Below are positions 51,599 to 61,067 of a DNA stretch of 64,000 nt, piece after piece; the stretch's first letter is position 1; the number at the start of each line of letters is the position of its first letter. The DNA is taken from assembly GCA_017473335.1 (NCBI GenBank), contig JAFULN010000040.1, positions 54,728 to 118,727 of the forward strand, given 5' to 3'. Under the pieces are notes generated by a model. The model was not told the DNA's origin, searched no databases, and was given only the letters and a program-made list of their open reading frames with translations. Made by a program: the position numbers and the translations under genes. This stretch comes from Erysipelotrichaceae bacterium (GTDB taxonomy: Bacteria; Bacillota_I; Bacilli_A; Erysipelotrichales; Erysipelotrichaceae).

Positions 51599-54500
51599 TT
51601 ATTGCATCAACACAGATAATCTATCTTTAAAATATTCTGGATAAGAACCAAGACAACTAAAAATCTCTTCACTATGAGCTTTCAACATATTAAGTATCTT
51701 GTCCGTTCCAATATTCGCATTGGATAGGATTTGAGCCATTTCTATAGCTAATAAACGATCATTAAAAATACTCTCACAAATAGAAATTGCTGTCATATTT
51801 GGTACACCATATTTTACTTTCTTTTGCAACAACGTCAAGATGTTCCTTGGATCAACTTGCTCCTTATTTTCTTCGTCAACTGCTATCAGATCACAGATAT
51901 TGCCGATAATAAAATTCATTTCATATGAAATCCTTTTATTACATAATGCTTCTACCTCTGCAATTCCAATAGTTTCTTCGTTGTTAATTTCCATTGGAGT
52001 CTGGCCATCAATCCATTTTTGACAAATGCTCTGCATATGCTCTTGGTATTTAAAATCTCCGTAGATTTGCAGATACAATTCTACAATCATAGATAACAAA
52101 TCTGTTTCTGTATACATCTTCTCTGTAAGTTCATTCTGAACAATCCATTCCTCTATTAGAGAAGACAAACCTATTCCAGACATAGCATTAGAATATCTAC
52201 GCAATTCTTCAACAGAATATTGTTGAATATTCTCTTCAAGCTTCTGAAAAATTTTAATTAGTAATTCTTTCTCTTTTTCTGTTGCCAGAGCATACGCCAA
52301 TGTATTTGCACATATATCAATTGCTTTTTTCTTATCATCGTCATCTACTGTTTCTGCAGAGTGTACTAAACACAAATAATTCTCTATATTAGATATAATA
52401 TCCTGTCGCAATAAGATTACCTGCATGATCATATTTTGTGTTCTTTCAGGATTAGTTTTTAAGTACGCATTTTCCATCTTCTTTGCATAATCAATCAAGA
52501 AATCTCTTTCACCAAGATGGTCTATTACCGCATCAATAAATTTCTCACCTCTTAAAACCACATCATAATCTATGTTACAATCCTGTACTAACGAAAGAAT
52601 AGAACTCCCACAAGGTTCTGCAGCTTTTGTATTAAATAAATTCATACAGTCATTCCAAAAATATTTTCCACCATTTTTCCAATTGGTACGATTATCGTAT
52701 ATTTTGCAATCTGTAATAATAATACTTCCTTCTGTGTATATACCTGCTCGTGCCGTTCTACCCATCAAGTTTTGAAAGTCTCGAGCTTTTACTAATTGCA
52801 ATATATTGCGAATACTTGTAACCAATAAATATTTAATCGGAATATTTACACCTTGTGCAAGCGTCGATGTACAAACTACGCAAGAAACATATTTTTTCTT
52901 CAATGCATGTTCAACAACAAGCTTAACTCCATTTTGAAGATTAGAAGAATGAGGCAATACACCCATTTCCGCTGCTTTCGTATAATAATGCTCTGAACCA
53001 TAATAACGTTCTATAAAACCCTTGATCTTGGAAAGCTCTGCTTGATTTGTATTATATTTCAATGCTTGCAAATCATAGTTTCGTTTATCCAAATTTATGA
53101 TTCTTTCAAATACCGTTTTCATTGAACGCTGCTGCCCGAGATAGATAGCAACACCGCCGTTATGACACAACTTTATTGCATTATAAATGGCCACATCTGT
53201 AGATGATGATAAATCTGGAAAATATTTATTACTTCTTTCTCGGGGTAACTTATTTAATTGTTCAACTCGAAGGATTCGGGGAATATAATAATCTTCATTT
53301 GATTTATCATCAGAAAAGAAATGAATATCCCTTTGTGCCGATGAAAATCCTATTGATTTAGGTGTAGATACAATATTATCATCTGTTGCCAAACAACCTC
53401 TATCTTCAAACAACCACTGTGCAATATCCTCTGAATTAGGCAATACCGCTGATAGCAAAACCAACTGCTGTTCGCTCGTTATATTCTGACGTATATGTGT
53501 TATTAATAACTCATATGTTGCACCTCTACCTCCATCATCAAACATATGACCTTCATCAAACACAAATAAATCTATAGCACTTAAGAAAAACGGATCATGA
53601 TGTAATACATAACTCAGTTTCTCTGGCGTACATATTAGTATCTGCCGTTTAATATCTTCAGAAAACAAATTCCAAAAATCATTTTGAAGCACATCAGAAA
53701 ACTGATTTATCATGAAATCATTTCCAAAAGCTTTGTACATATCCATTGTTATTTCGTTGCACAATGCTCTTAATGGTGCCACTATAATAGCATTATTCGC
53801 TCGTCCAGATAAAAAGGCTGCTCTAATAATTAGTTCAATACTTCTTGTCTTACCTACCCCTGTCGGAAGTTGAACAATAGAACTTTCTCCACGCAACAAA
53901 CCCTTTTCGGCTATTAATCTTTGTGCTGGCCATAACATCTTTATTGACATCTTACTTTGCAGATATGGCTCCCATTCTTCATTCGGGATACCTGAACTAC
54001 TCGGCAAAAGACTCCATGACGAATTATCGCACGCCACAATAATCACTGCCACTAATATATCTACATAGAATATACTGTCCGGATCTCCGTTCTTATATAT
54101 TTCATTTCTATATACCCACAAGTTTGACTTTAACGCTTCTAAAGACTTACCTTTGCCAAAATAATCCAAGAAAAAATTATTTATCCGTTCATAAGTATCT
54201 ATAACTTTCAAATATGGCAAATATACTCCACTCAGAAGATAGTTATAGATATTCGTCAATAATTTCTGTGGAGAGCGTTCATCATCAATTAAATCAACTA
54301 CGCTTGCTGCCAACACTTTAGCACTGCCAAAGTCCTTCCTTAGGAAATAGGCAGATGCTCCAGACAACAAAAAATCCCAATCGTATTCTGGTCTATCTTT
54401 AGACTTAAAAGCTGAGTCATAATATTCTGCAGTTGCATTCAAAAGTAACTCCAGCTCTTTTAATTCGTCCTGATTATTTTCTATGATGCATTCTGAGTAT

Positions 54501-54649
54501 CGTGACAACACATAAGTTGTTGGATACGATAATTCATTAGAATTCAGCGGAAAATGTGGATACTCTTGCTTTGAAACATCGTATTCAACCATTTTGGCTT
54601 TTGCTTTTTGATATTTTAACATTAAGCTTGCATTTTTCCCAAAAATCAT
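51599..54649 (-). CDS. hamB: Hachiman helicase HamB (Ski2/DEAH-type SF2)
   Basis: 1016 aa. After an N-terminal region of about 235 residues, the SF2 motor has Walker A LPTGVGKTRS (about 261-270), motif Ib-like IIVAPLRALCNEI, DEGH in FVFDEGHMFDDGG (about 362-374), motif III LLSAVLPN, and in the second RecA fold CTSTLAQGVNIP and QNLMGRTARAG (motif VI, about 628-638). The spacing resembles Ski2-like helicases. Its start overlaps HamA by 4 bases. HamB senses altered DNA and frees the HamA nuclease in known Hachiman systems. All motifs look intact. Confidence 0.88.
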   Translation of the reverse strand: MIFGKNASLMLKYQKAKAKMVEYDVSKQEYPHFPLNSNELSYPTTYVLSRYSECIIENNQDELKELELLLNATAEYYDSAFKSKDRPEYDWDFLLSGASAYFLRKDFGSAKVLAASVVDLIDDERSPQKLLTNIYNYLLSGVYLPYLKVIDTYERINNFFLDYFGKGKSLEALKSNLWVYRNEIYKNGDPDSIFYVDILVAVIIVACDNSSWSLLPSSSGIPNEEWEPYLQSKMSIKMLWPAQRLIAEKGLLRGESSIVQLPTGVGKTRSIELIIRAAFLSGRANNAIIVAPLRALCNEITMDMYKAFGNDFMINQFSDVLQNDFWNLFSEDIKRQILICTPEKLSYVLHHDPFFLSAIDLFVFDEGHMFDDGGRGATYELLITHIRQNITSEQQLVLLSAVLPNSEDIAQWLFEDRGCLATDDNIVSTPKSIGFSSAQRDIHFFSDDKSNEDYYIPRILRVEQLNKLPRERSNKYFPDLSSSTDVAIYNAIKLCHNGGVAIYLGQQRSMKTVFERIINLDKRNYDLQALKYNTNQAELSKIKGFIERYYGSEHYYTKAAEMGVLPHSSNLQNGVKLVVEHALKKKYVSCVVCTSTLAQGVNIPIKYLLVTSIRNILQLVKARDFQNLMGRTARAGIYTEGSIIITDCKIYDNRTNWKNGGKYFWNDCMNLFNTKAAEPCGSSILSLVQDCNIDYDVVLRGEKFIDAVIDHLGERDFLIDYAKKMENAYLKTNPERTQNMIMQVILLRQDIISNIENYLCLVHSAETVDDDDKKKAIDICANTLAYALATEKEKELLIKIFQKLEENIQQYSVEELRRYSNAMSGIGLSSLIEEWIVQNELTEKMYTETDLLSMIVELYLQIYGDFKYQEHMQSICQKWIDGQTPMEINNEETIGIAEVEALCNKRISYEMNFIIGNICDLIAVDEENKEQVDPRNILTLLQKKVKYGVPNMTAISICESIFNDRLLAIEMAQILSNANIGTDKILNMLKAHSEEIFSCLGSYPEYFKDRLSVLMQ

Positions 54650-55452
54650 TTACAACACCTCTCGTAAATGTTATGAGCTAATTCCATCAACTTTTTACCA
54701 TGCACATAAAAAATCAGTTCATTTTTTCTAATTTCAAGTTCTTCACCAGAAAAATCTAATTCTATGACATCATCTACATTTTCACGACTGCTAATTCCAG
54801 CAGCTACATATGTGATTCGATAATTATTATCCGGTTTAAACGAGAATCTCTTTACTTCTTCCGCCTCTTCTATTTTCCCCAGTTCTTTTAATCGTTTTCT
54901 GCAGTAGTTTACGGATCTTGCTAAACGATGCTCATCTTTTCTGGAATCGATAATTGCATTTTTGATTGGTGTATACTCCGAATTAGACAGTGTTGCTTTA
55001 ACTTCTGCCGCTACTAACTCATCTTTATCGTTCGGCGTCTTATCTTTGTTTTTATACTTATATGCAATAACATCCGTTCCTTGTTGTGAATTATTTTTTC
55101 CTGATCTGTTCTTCAATTTATATCTCGGAACAGAATACTGATGAACAAACTCTAATAAATCAGAAATTAAAATTTCTGTTATGTCCGCAGAACGTGCCGT
55201 AGCTCCTAAATCTTCTCCTTTTTGTGGAATTACATAATCATGCAAATACTGTTCAACAGTCATTGCATTGTCAGCTGCGTCTTCTTTAAGTTCAACATCT
55301 TCTATGTAGTTTTTTCTAATGTGCAATGCCCAGTCATCAAGAATACTTTCATCGTCTTTGTAATCAATTTTATAGCATTTTAGTGGTATATTATCTTTAA
55401 TTACAATGCCAGTTTCTTCAACTATCCAATCAATATATTGCGGTTTTTCCAT
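54646..55452 (-). CDS. hamA: Hachiman nuclease HamA (DUF1837)
   Basis: 268 aa. RSADITEILISDLLEFVHQY (about 88-107) is the DUF1837 hallmark helix. GTDVIAYKYKNK (D127) and ELVAAEVKATLS (E150-x-K152) supply a PD-(D/E)xK active site. The C-terminal half includes SRKDEHRLARSVNYCRKRLK. A GAGGAAAAGTAT site precedes the ATG. The 4-base overlap with the helicase gene and this domain pair define Hachiman, in which HamA degrades DNA on phage attack. The residues needed for cleavage appear intact. Confidence 0.87.
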   Translation of the reverse strand: MEKPQYIDWIVEETGIVIKDNIPLKCYKIDYKDDESILDDWALHIRKNYIEDVELKEDAADNAMTVEQYLHDYVIPQKGEDLGATARSADITEILISDLLEFVHQYSVPRYKLKNRSGKNNSQQGTDVIAYKYKNKDKTPNDKDELVAAEVKATLSNSEYTPIKNAIIDSRKDEHRLARSVNYCRKRLKELGKIEEAEEVKRFSFKPDNNYRITYVAAGISSRENVDDVIELDFSGEELEIRKNELIFYVHGKKLMELAHNIYERCCK

Positions 55453-55477
55453 ATACTTTTCCTCTTATGTAATAATA

Positions 55478-55524
55478 AAAGCATACAAATGCTATCTTAT
55501 CTGCAAGACACCCTTGTATGCTTT
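55478..55524 (-). terminator. Terminator between type I operon and Hachiman
   Basis: AAAGCATACAA (55478-55488) pairs perfectly with TTGTATGCTTT (55514-55524). On the minus strand it runs into TTATTATT. It ends the type I restriction transcript and separates it from hamA, which must then have its own start signal in about 25 bases or use read-through. Confidence 0.75.
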
Positions 55525-55528
55525 ACAA

Positions 55529-56515
55529 TTATAATTTATCCCACAAATCATCTAATGTTTTTGCAGTTAGAATTGTTTTGTGAGAAGAATATCTTGGAGC
55601 CTGTGGAGCCATTCCTTTTTTCTTTCCTAATGATATCTTGCTGATTTTCTTTGTCGTTTCGTTTTTGAAAAACACAATATATTTGTTTGTATCTTTATAT
55701 TTTTCGATTCTATCTACTTCTGCAATATGTGTAATCCCAGAAACAGGAGCAACCTGATACGCTGCAATATATTTAATCTTATCAATCATCGCACTGGATA
55801 TCCTGATTGCAAACCATCGATTGTTTTTCAAAAACTCTTCATTAAAGCCGTCTTCTCTCGCAGGTACAACTATAGTATCCAATTCATCTGCATCAATATC
55901 CGGAGATAAATCAGTTATAACTTCATCCTTAAATGGAGAAAAACGATGAAGCTTTTTATCTCCACATACATATGTCTGCGCCTCTATAACTTCAGTAGAC
56001 ATTGTTAGTTGAGCCATCACATTGTACAGTTCATCTGTTGCTTCATCAATAACAATTATTGCAGCTGGCTTGTTATCAAAAATTACTTTGTCCAACAGCT
56101 CATTAATATTGTCGTATTTAGATTTTGAGAAATATGTGACAAGTTTTTGCTTTTTAAGATCATCTTTATTTACTTCAGTAAGAAGACAGTTTTTGATTTT
56201 ATACTTGTCTGTTTCAGTAGAAATCCCAAACCTTAAAATTTGTTCTCCTATATGACCATATACATCATGGCTATTTAATTCTACTTCCACAAGATACAAA
56301 CGAGGATCATTATGAAATGTAAGGTCCAAAAAATATCCATCTGGTATTGTTGCTCCCTTTTTAGGAGTACCAATCAACTTTTTAATATCAAAGTATATAC
56401 CGGTTGAACCAAATATTTTATCCGAGTTCTCAACTATCATTTTTTCAAAATCTGCTTCTTTAGAATATACGTATTGTGTGTAAACAGTTCCCAATTCATC
56501 TATTATTTTATACAT
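55529..56515 (-). CDS. PD-(D/E)xK-like protein at the end of the type I RM operon
   Basis: 328 aa. The N-terminal half has E..FEKMIVENSDKIFG (about 20-35), TIPDGYFLDLTF (D59, D64) and LYLVEVELNSHDVYGHIGEQ (E77-x-E79), the pattern of NucS/DUF91-like PD-(D/E)xK folds. A second part (about 190-328) is of unknown fold and has a lysine-rich end (ISLGKKKGMAPQ). It starts 20 bases after hsdR. Genes of this kind occur beside type I systems, but the role is not established; it could be an extra nuclease or a DNA-binding regulator. ExE in place of ExK leaves activity open. Confidence 0.65.
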   Translation of the reverse strand: MYKIIDELGTVYTQYVYSKEADFEKMIVENSDKIFGSTGIYFDIKKLIGTPKKGATIPDGYFLDLTFHNDPRLYLVEVELNSHDVYGHIGEQILRFGISTETDKYKIKNCLLTEVNKDDLKKQKLVTYFSKSKYDNINELLDKVIFDNKPAAIIVIDEATDELYNVMAQLTMSTEVIEAQTYVCGDKKLHRFSPFKDEVITDLSPDIDADELDTIVVPAREDGFNEEFLKNNRWFAIRISSAMIDKIKYIAAYQVAPVSGITHIAEVDRIEKYKDTNKYIVFFKNETTKKISKISLGKKKGMAPQAPRYSSHKTILTAKTLDDLWDKL

Positions 56516-56535
56516 GTTAGTCTCCTTATCCTCGT

Positions 56536-59500
56536 TTACGCAACCTCTTTATATCGTGTATACACATATTCATAAATCTGCTGACGATATACAGAAATAC
56601 TTACTTCATCGTAGCATCTTGGCAGTTCATTCCACAGAGTATCACGAATTAAGTTATCTACCACAGACTTTGTTTCCTGTTTATCAGTCCAATGATCCAG
56701 TTCCGCAATCTTTGCTTTAACTTTCTGGAGCAATGATGTAGCAACTTCTTTCAGTTTCTTGATGTCGTTTTTGCTCAAATCCTCACGGAACAGCATATCG
56801 TAGAATGAAAGTTCTTCATCACTTGCAAATCCTTCACGAACATAACGCTGTTCTTCCTGATTCATCTTGTTTGCCAAATCCATCAACTCCATAAAAGTCT
56901 TTTCAATGGTCGCTCTGTCCTGCTCGCTGTTATAATCATTAATAATCTGCTGATATCGCTCATAATAATTTATACGGTCTGGATTGGTAAACAGCATCCG
57001 GTCTAATTTCATTTGGATAAGTTCTTCCAAATCTTTTAACACCAGATTCTTTTTCTTCACTTTGGCGAACTCTCTGCGAAGCAAGTCGAAGTCAATAGCA
57101 CTTATGTCAAAACGGCGTGGTTCTTCACGTACTATTGAAGGCATGTGCTGAATTTCCACATAGGAACTGATAATCGCATTAATCTGCACCATCAAATCAG
57201 TAGTGTTAACATGCTTGCGCTTTTTCTGCAGTTCAGCATAAATGGCTGCAATCGCTTCATATTCCTTACGAGTGTGGCCGGTAATATCATCACGGTCAGT
57301 ATACTTCATAAGTCGATTCAGTTCAGAAGTATATGTAGTAAATGTCTTCTTATCTTCAATAGTGCCGCAAACAGCATTTGCTGCTTCCTGCAGATAAGAT
57401 AATTTCATAAAATCATAGGCATCAATCAGCATCTGCAAATCAAAATTATTCTCCAATAAAAATGCTTTTGCTTTAGCTATAGTTTCAATAATACGTGCTA
57501 TCAGCTCATCTTTATCTACAGTTGGGTCTGTTCCACCATTACCACCAACATTAGCTGTATAATCTGCCAGAGCCTTTCTAAGAGCCTTTACAATGCCGAT
57601 ATAGTCAACAATCAAACCATTGCTCTTGCCTTCGCTGACACGGTTTGCTCGGGCAATTGTCTGCATTAAAGTATGTGCTTTCAATGGCTTGTCCAGATAC
57701 AAACAAGACAAGCATTTCACGTCAAAACCTGTAAGCCACATTGCACAAACGAAAACCACACGAAGCGGATTATTAGAATCTTTAAATTCCTTATCCAACT
57801 CACGTTTTTCCATCTTTGCACGATGATATTTAATATCCAAATTCCACTTTTTAAAAGTCTGGATTTCATTCTGTTCCTGACTGATAACAACAGCCATTTC
57901 TGTTTCCTGCATCCACTTCAGCTTGCGTTCTAATTCCTGAGCTTCCTGCTGAGTGGCTTTTTTTATTTTAGCTTTCAGCTTTTTGATTTCTTCTTTCCAG
58001 TATTCCTGCACATAATTGTACATGCGAACGCAGGTTACTTTATTCAGACAAACAAACATAGCTTTACCACTTGTCCACAAGTCTGAATAATGATTTACAA
58101 AATCACGAGCAATCGATTTCAATCTCGGCTCAGCTGTCAGCAAATGTATTTCTTTTGCAAATTCTGCTTCCAACTTATCCTGCTGGTCAACATCAAGGTC
58201 CGCATTTTCGATGGCATCCAGAATCTGCTCTGTAATTTCAGGGTTATGTAAGTCTACAATCTTTTCGCCACGGTTTTCATAATAAAGCGGAACTGTTGCA
58301 CCATCTTCCACCGCTCTCTTAAAGTCGTAAACAGACACATAGCCACCAAAGGTTCGGGCAGTGATATTGTCACTGGACAGCAACGGTGTTCCGGTAAAAC
58401 CGATACGTGCTGCTGTAGGCAGTAATTTCATCATGTTATCTGCAAAGATACCGTATTGGCTACGGTGAGCTTCGTCAGACATAATGATAATATCGTGGTC
58501 CGGATAAATAGGCTCTGCATTTGGTTTATTAAACTTCTGAATCAACGTAAAAATAAAACTCGGGTTACCTTTCAGCTTCTGCACAAGGTCATCGCCACTT
58601 GTAGCAATAAACTGTGATGCTTTTGTCTTACCAAGCAATCCACAGTTTTCAAAAGTATCACTGATCTGAGAGTTCAGTTCCTCACGGTCAGTCAAAATAA
58701 CAAATGTCGGCGAACCCTCAAATTTTCTGCGTACTTTCTGTGCGAGAAATACCATAGAATAGCTCTTACCAGAACCCTGTGTATGCCAGAAAACGCCTAA
58801 TTTACCATCATTCAGTTTTCTTACTGCATAGGCTTTCATTGCCTCGTTTACACCCAGATACTGATGATTACGAGCAAGTATTTTTGCTGTATGTCCACCG
58901 GAGTGATCATACAGAATAAAGTTTTCAAACAGATCAAGGAAGTTTTCTTTCTTACAAATGCCACGGAGCATTGTCTCGAGCGCAACATTACCCTGGTCTT
59001 CTTCTGCGAGACGTTTCCACTCATGGAAGAACTCATACTTACTGCCAAGAGTACCTACTTTCGCTTCTGTGCCGTTGGACAGCATAAGGAACGCATTGTA
59101 ATAGAACAGATGTGGAATCGTATCCTGATAATCTGTGTAGTTGTCATCGTATGCATTCTGAACATCAACAGTATTCTTTTTCAGTTCCACAAACAGCAAC
59201 GGAATACCATTAACAAAACCTACAATGTCCGTTCTGCGGCGATATAAATCGCCATGAATTTTCAGTTCCTTAATAGCAAGAAAATAGTTGTTATCCGGAT
59301 TCTGAAAATCTACTACTGTAGCTTTCTTTGTTTCAGTCTGTCCATTTGGTTTCTTCACAGTTACAGGAATACCGTCACGAATAAGAAAATATTTCTCCTC
59401 ATTCACCTGTAACAGAGAAGAAGTGGACAATCTGTTTTCCAGAAGTTTCTGCGCTTCAGAAATCTGGCTGTCGTTTATCCATGGATTCAGTTTTTTCAGC

Positions 59501-59676
59501 GCTTCACGGAAATAACGGAACAACAATATATCCTTGTAGCTTTCTCTGCCGAAAGTGCCGTTTTTTCCTAAAATTTCTGTATTGTAAGCAAACCGGACAT
59601 CCCAGCCCAGTTCATCACGGAGCAGATTACCGGCACTTTCTTGAACAAGTATATTTTCGGAATAATCGTAGCTCAT
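56536..59676 (-). CDS. hsdR: Type I restriction enzyme, R (motor and nuclease) subunit
   Basis: 1046 aa, usual for HsdR. The N-terminal nuclease has RRRTD150IVGFVNG and LFVE164LK166K. The SF2 translocase has Walker A HTQGSGKSYSM (about 299-309), IIIMSDEAHRSQYG (about 396-409) and GFTGTPL; later QTIARANRVSEGK is motif VI. The C-terminal helical part should contact the methylase. It cuts unmodified DNA far from the recognition site after translocation. Encoded 13 bases after the KAP gene, not directly after hsdS. Confidence 0.95.
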   Translation of the reverse strand: MSYDYSENILVQESAGNLLRDELGWDVRFAYNTEILGKNGTFGRESYKDILLFRYFREALKKLNPWINDSQISEAQKLLENRLSTSSLLQVNEEKYFLIRDGIPVTVKKPNGQTETKKATVVDFQNPDNNYFLAIKELKIHGDLYRRRTDIVGFVNGIPLLFVELKKNTVDVQNAYDDNYTDYQDTIPHLFYYNAFLMLSNGTEAKVGTLGSKYEFFHEWKRLAEEDQGNVALETMLRGICKKENFLDLFENFILYDHSGGHTAKILARNHQYLGVNEAMKAYAVRKLNDGKLGVFWHTQGSGKSYSMVFLAQKVRRKFEGSPTFVILTDREELNSQISDTFENCGLLGKTKASQFIATSGDDLVQKLKGNPSFIFTLIQKFNKPNAEPIYPDHDIIIMSDEAHRSQYGIFADNMMKLLPTAARIGFTGTPLLSSDNITARTFGGYVSVYDFKRAVEDGATVPLYYENRGEKIVDLHNPEITEQILDAIENADLDVDQQDKLEAEFAKEIHLLTAEPRLKSIARDFVNHYSDLWTSGKAMFVCLNKVTCVRMYNYVQEYWKEEIKKLKAKIKKATQQEAQELERKLKWMQETEMAVVISQEQNEIQTFKKWNLDIKYHRAKMEKRELDKEFKDSNNPLRVVFVCAMWLTGFDVKCLSCLYLDKPLKAHTLMQTIARANRVSEGKSNGLIVDYIGIVKALRKALADYTANVGGNGGTDPTVDKDELIARIIETIAKAKAFLLENNFDLQMLIDAYDFMKLSYLQEAANAVCGTIEDKKTFTTYTSELNRLMKYTDRDDITGHTRKEYEAIAAIYAELQKKRKHVNTTDLMVQINAIISSYVEIQHMPSIVREEPRRFDISAIDFDLLRREFAKVKKKNLVLKDLEELIQMKLDRMLFTNPDRINYYERYQQIINDYNSEQDRATIEKTFMELMDLANKMNQEEQRYVREGFASDEELSFYDMLFREDLSKNDIKKLKEVATSLLQKVKAKIAELDHWTDKQETKSVVDNLIRDTLWNELPRCYDEVSISVYRQQIYEYVYTRYKEVA

Positions 59677-59689
59677 ATTTTCTCCTTTA

Positions 59690-61063
59690 CTATTTTATCA
59701 TTCGTAATGTTTCAACAAATTTTTTTAATTCGTTCGAATTATTTATAAGTGGCTCATATACTCCGCCTTTTATATACTTCATATTTATCATCCCATTACG
59801 GTGACCATGAAGCCAACACCAAGTAAACAAAATAGCGGATGAAAGAGTTAATGTTTCTGGAAAAACATAATCTGAAGGTTCATTTGCATATCCACTATGG
59901 CGTACATCAAATTTGATTTCTTTAAATTTTTTACCAAAAAATTCTACAAGTGGTGGTTTCATGCTATTAGAAAATGGTGTAAATATACTATCGAACGAAT
60001 TAATTGTTAATGTGTTTGTACCAATAAATGCTCTGTAACCATATTTATAATACAAAATAGTAGCTAACAATTCTACGCACATAAAAGAATAGTCTTTTTC
60101 ATCTGTAAACAACAACTTATGTATAAGCATCGCCCTTCGCATCAACTGTTCCTGTGTTCGAGGATCTATATCTTTAAATATTATTTGTACATATTCCTCT
60201 ATAGGTTCATCAAACGGAATAATTTGTTCATTGAATAAACCTATATACTCTGCATATTTTTCTGTAATTTTTTCAGAAACCTCACCATTGTTTAAGGTTA
60301 TATCAAAATTTATAAACTTCTTAAGATATTCTTCGGCGTATTTAAAACCAAATATATGATTTATACTTTCTTTTAATTTTTCTTTGTCGACAGCAACAAT
60401 AGTAACTATGTTGCTTTTTTCTTCGGTAAGATGGTGTAAACGTTCCAAAACTTTTATTGCATATTCTGGTACACATCTATCCAGTTCATCTACAATAATT
60501 ACAACTGTGTATTCTTTAGCTATTTTTTGTAACGACTCTGATAATGTATCTATAACTTTATTCAGCTGAAAATATTTATCATGGCCGTATTTTTTCTCAT
60601 ATTCCTCACCACCAGCTTTACGCCCTTTAAGTAATGTTTCAAGCCCTTTTTTAAAATCAATACCCGTTTTGGTTTTAACCATTGCATTACCAACGGTTAA
60701 AAGCGCATCACTTGTAGCCTTTAACATACCAATAACCTTGCTTTTCTGTTCACTATCAGGAATAATTTTTGTCTTTTTTTCTATTTCGACCAATATTGAA
60801 GATACAATTGCTATGAGTGGCTCCTCGTAATAATCATATTTCCAACAATTGTATCGCACAATAAAATATTTTTCATTAAAAGTTTCCTCTGATTGAATTA
60901 CGGAAAGTTTTTCCTCAAACATATCTAAAACAAAACTTTTACCGCTACCCCAAGCTCCATTTATCGCAAAGCAGGTTGAAGTCTTATTCTCGGAAATATT
61001 TTCCACCAAACGAACAAGTTGCTCTACAAACTCATCTCGATTTAATATATCCAGCTTGTCCAT
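59690..61063 (-). CDS. KAP-family P-loop NTPase inside the type I operon
   Basis: 457 aa from ATG 61063 (GAGGTG 7 bases upstream); a TTG at 61078 is rejected. Walker A is NGAWGSGKS (about 35-43), with CWKYDYYEEPLIAIV soon after and Walker B VVIIVDELDRC (about 187-197), the KAP pattern. Unlike many KAP proteins no membrane segment is inserted, so it is probably cytoplasmic. The C-terminal part is unassigned (DPRTQEQLMRRAML, RNGMINMKYI). It starts 4 bases after hsdS and ends 13 bases before hsdR. KAP proteins occur in several defence systems; here it may be a helper or a guard of the restriction complex. Confidence 0.82.
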   Translation of the reverse strand: MDKLDILNRDEFVEQLVRLVENISENKTSTCFAINGAWGSGKSFVLDMFEEKLSVIQSEETFNEKYFIVRYNCWKYDYYEEPLIAIVSSILVEIEKKTKIIPDSEQKSKVIGMLKATSDALLTVGNAMVKTKTGIDFKKGLETLLKGRKAGGEEYEKKYGHDKYFQLNKVIDTLSESLQKIAKEYTVVIIVDELDRCVPEYAIKVLERLHHLTEEKSNIVTIVAVDKEKLKESINHIFGFKYAEEYLKKFINFDITLNNGEVSEKITEKYAEYIGLFNEQIIPFDEPIEEYVQIIFKDIDPRTQEQLMRRAMLIHKLLFTDEKDYSFMCVELLATILYYKYGYRAFIGTNTLTINSFDSIFTPFSNSMKPPLVEFFGKKFKEIKFDVRHSGYANEPSDYVFPETLTLSSAILFTWCWLHGHRNGMINMKYIKGGVYEPLINNSNELKKFVETLRMIK

Positions 61064-61067
61064 TATT

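Noticed and set aside
58848..59247. Frames on both strands inside hsdR
   Set aside because: They are shadows of the hsdR coding frame, which has all expected motifs.
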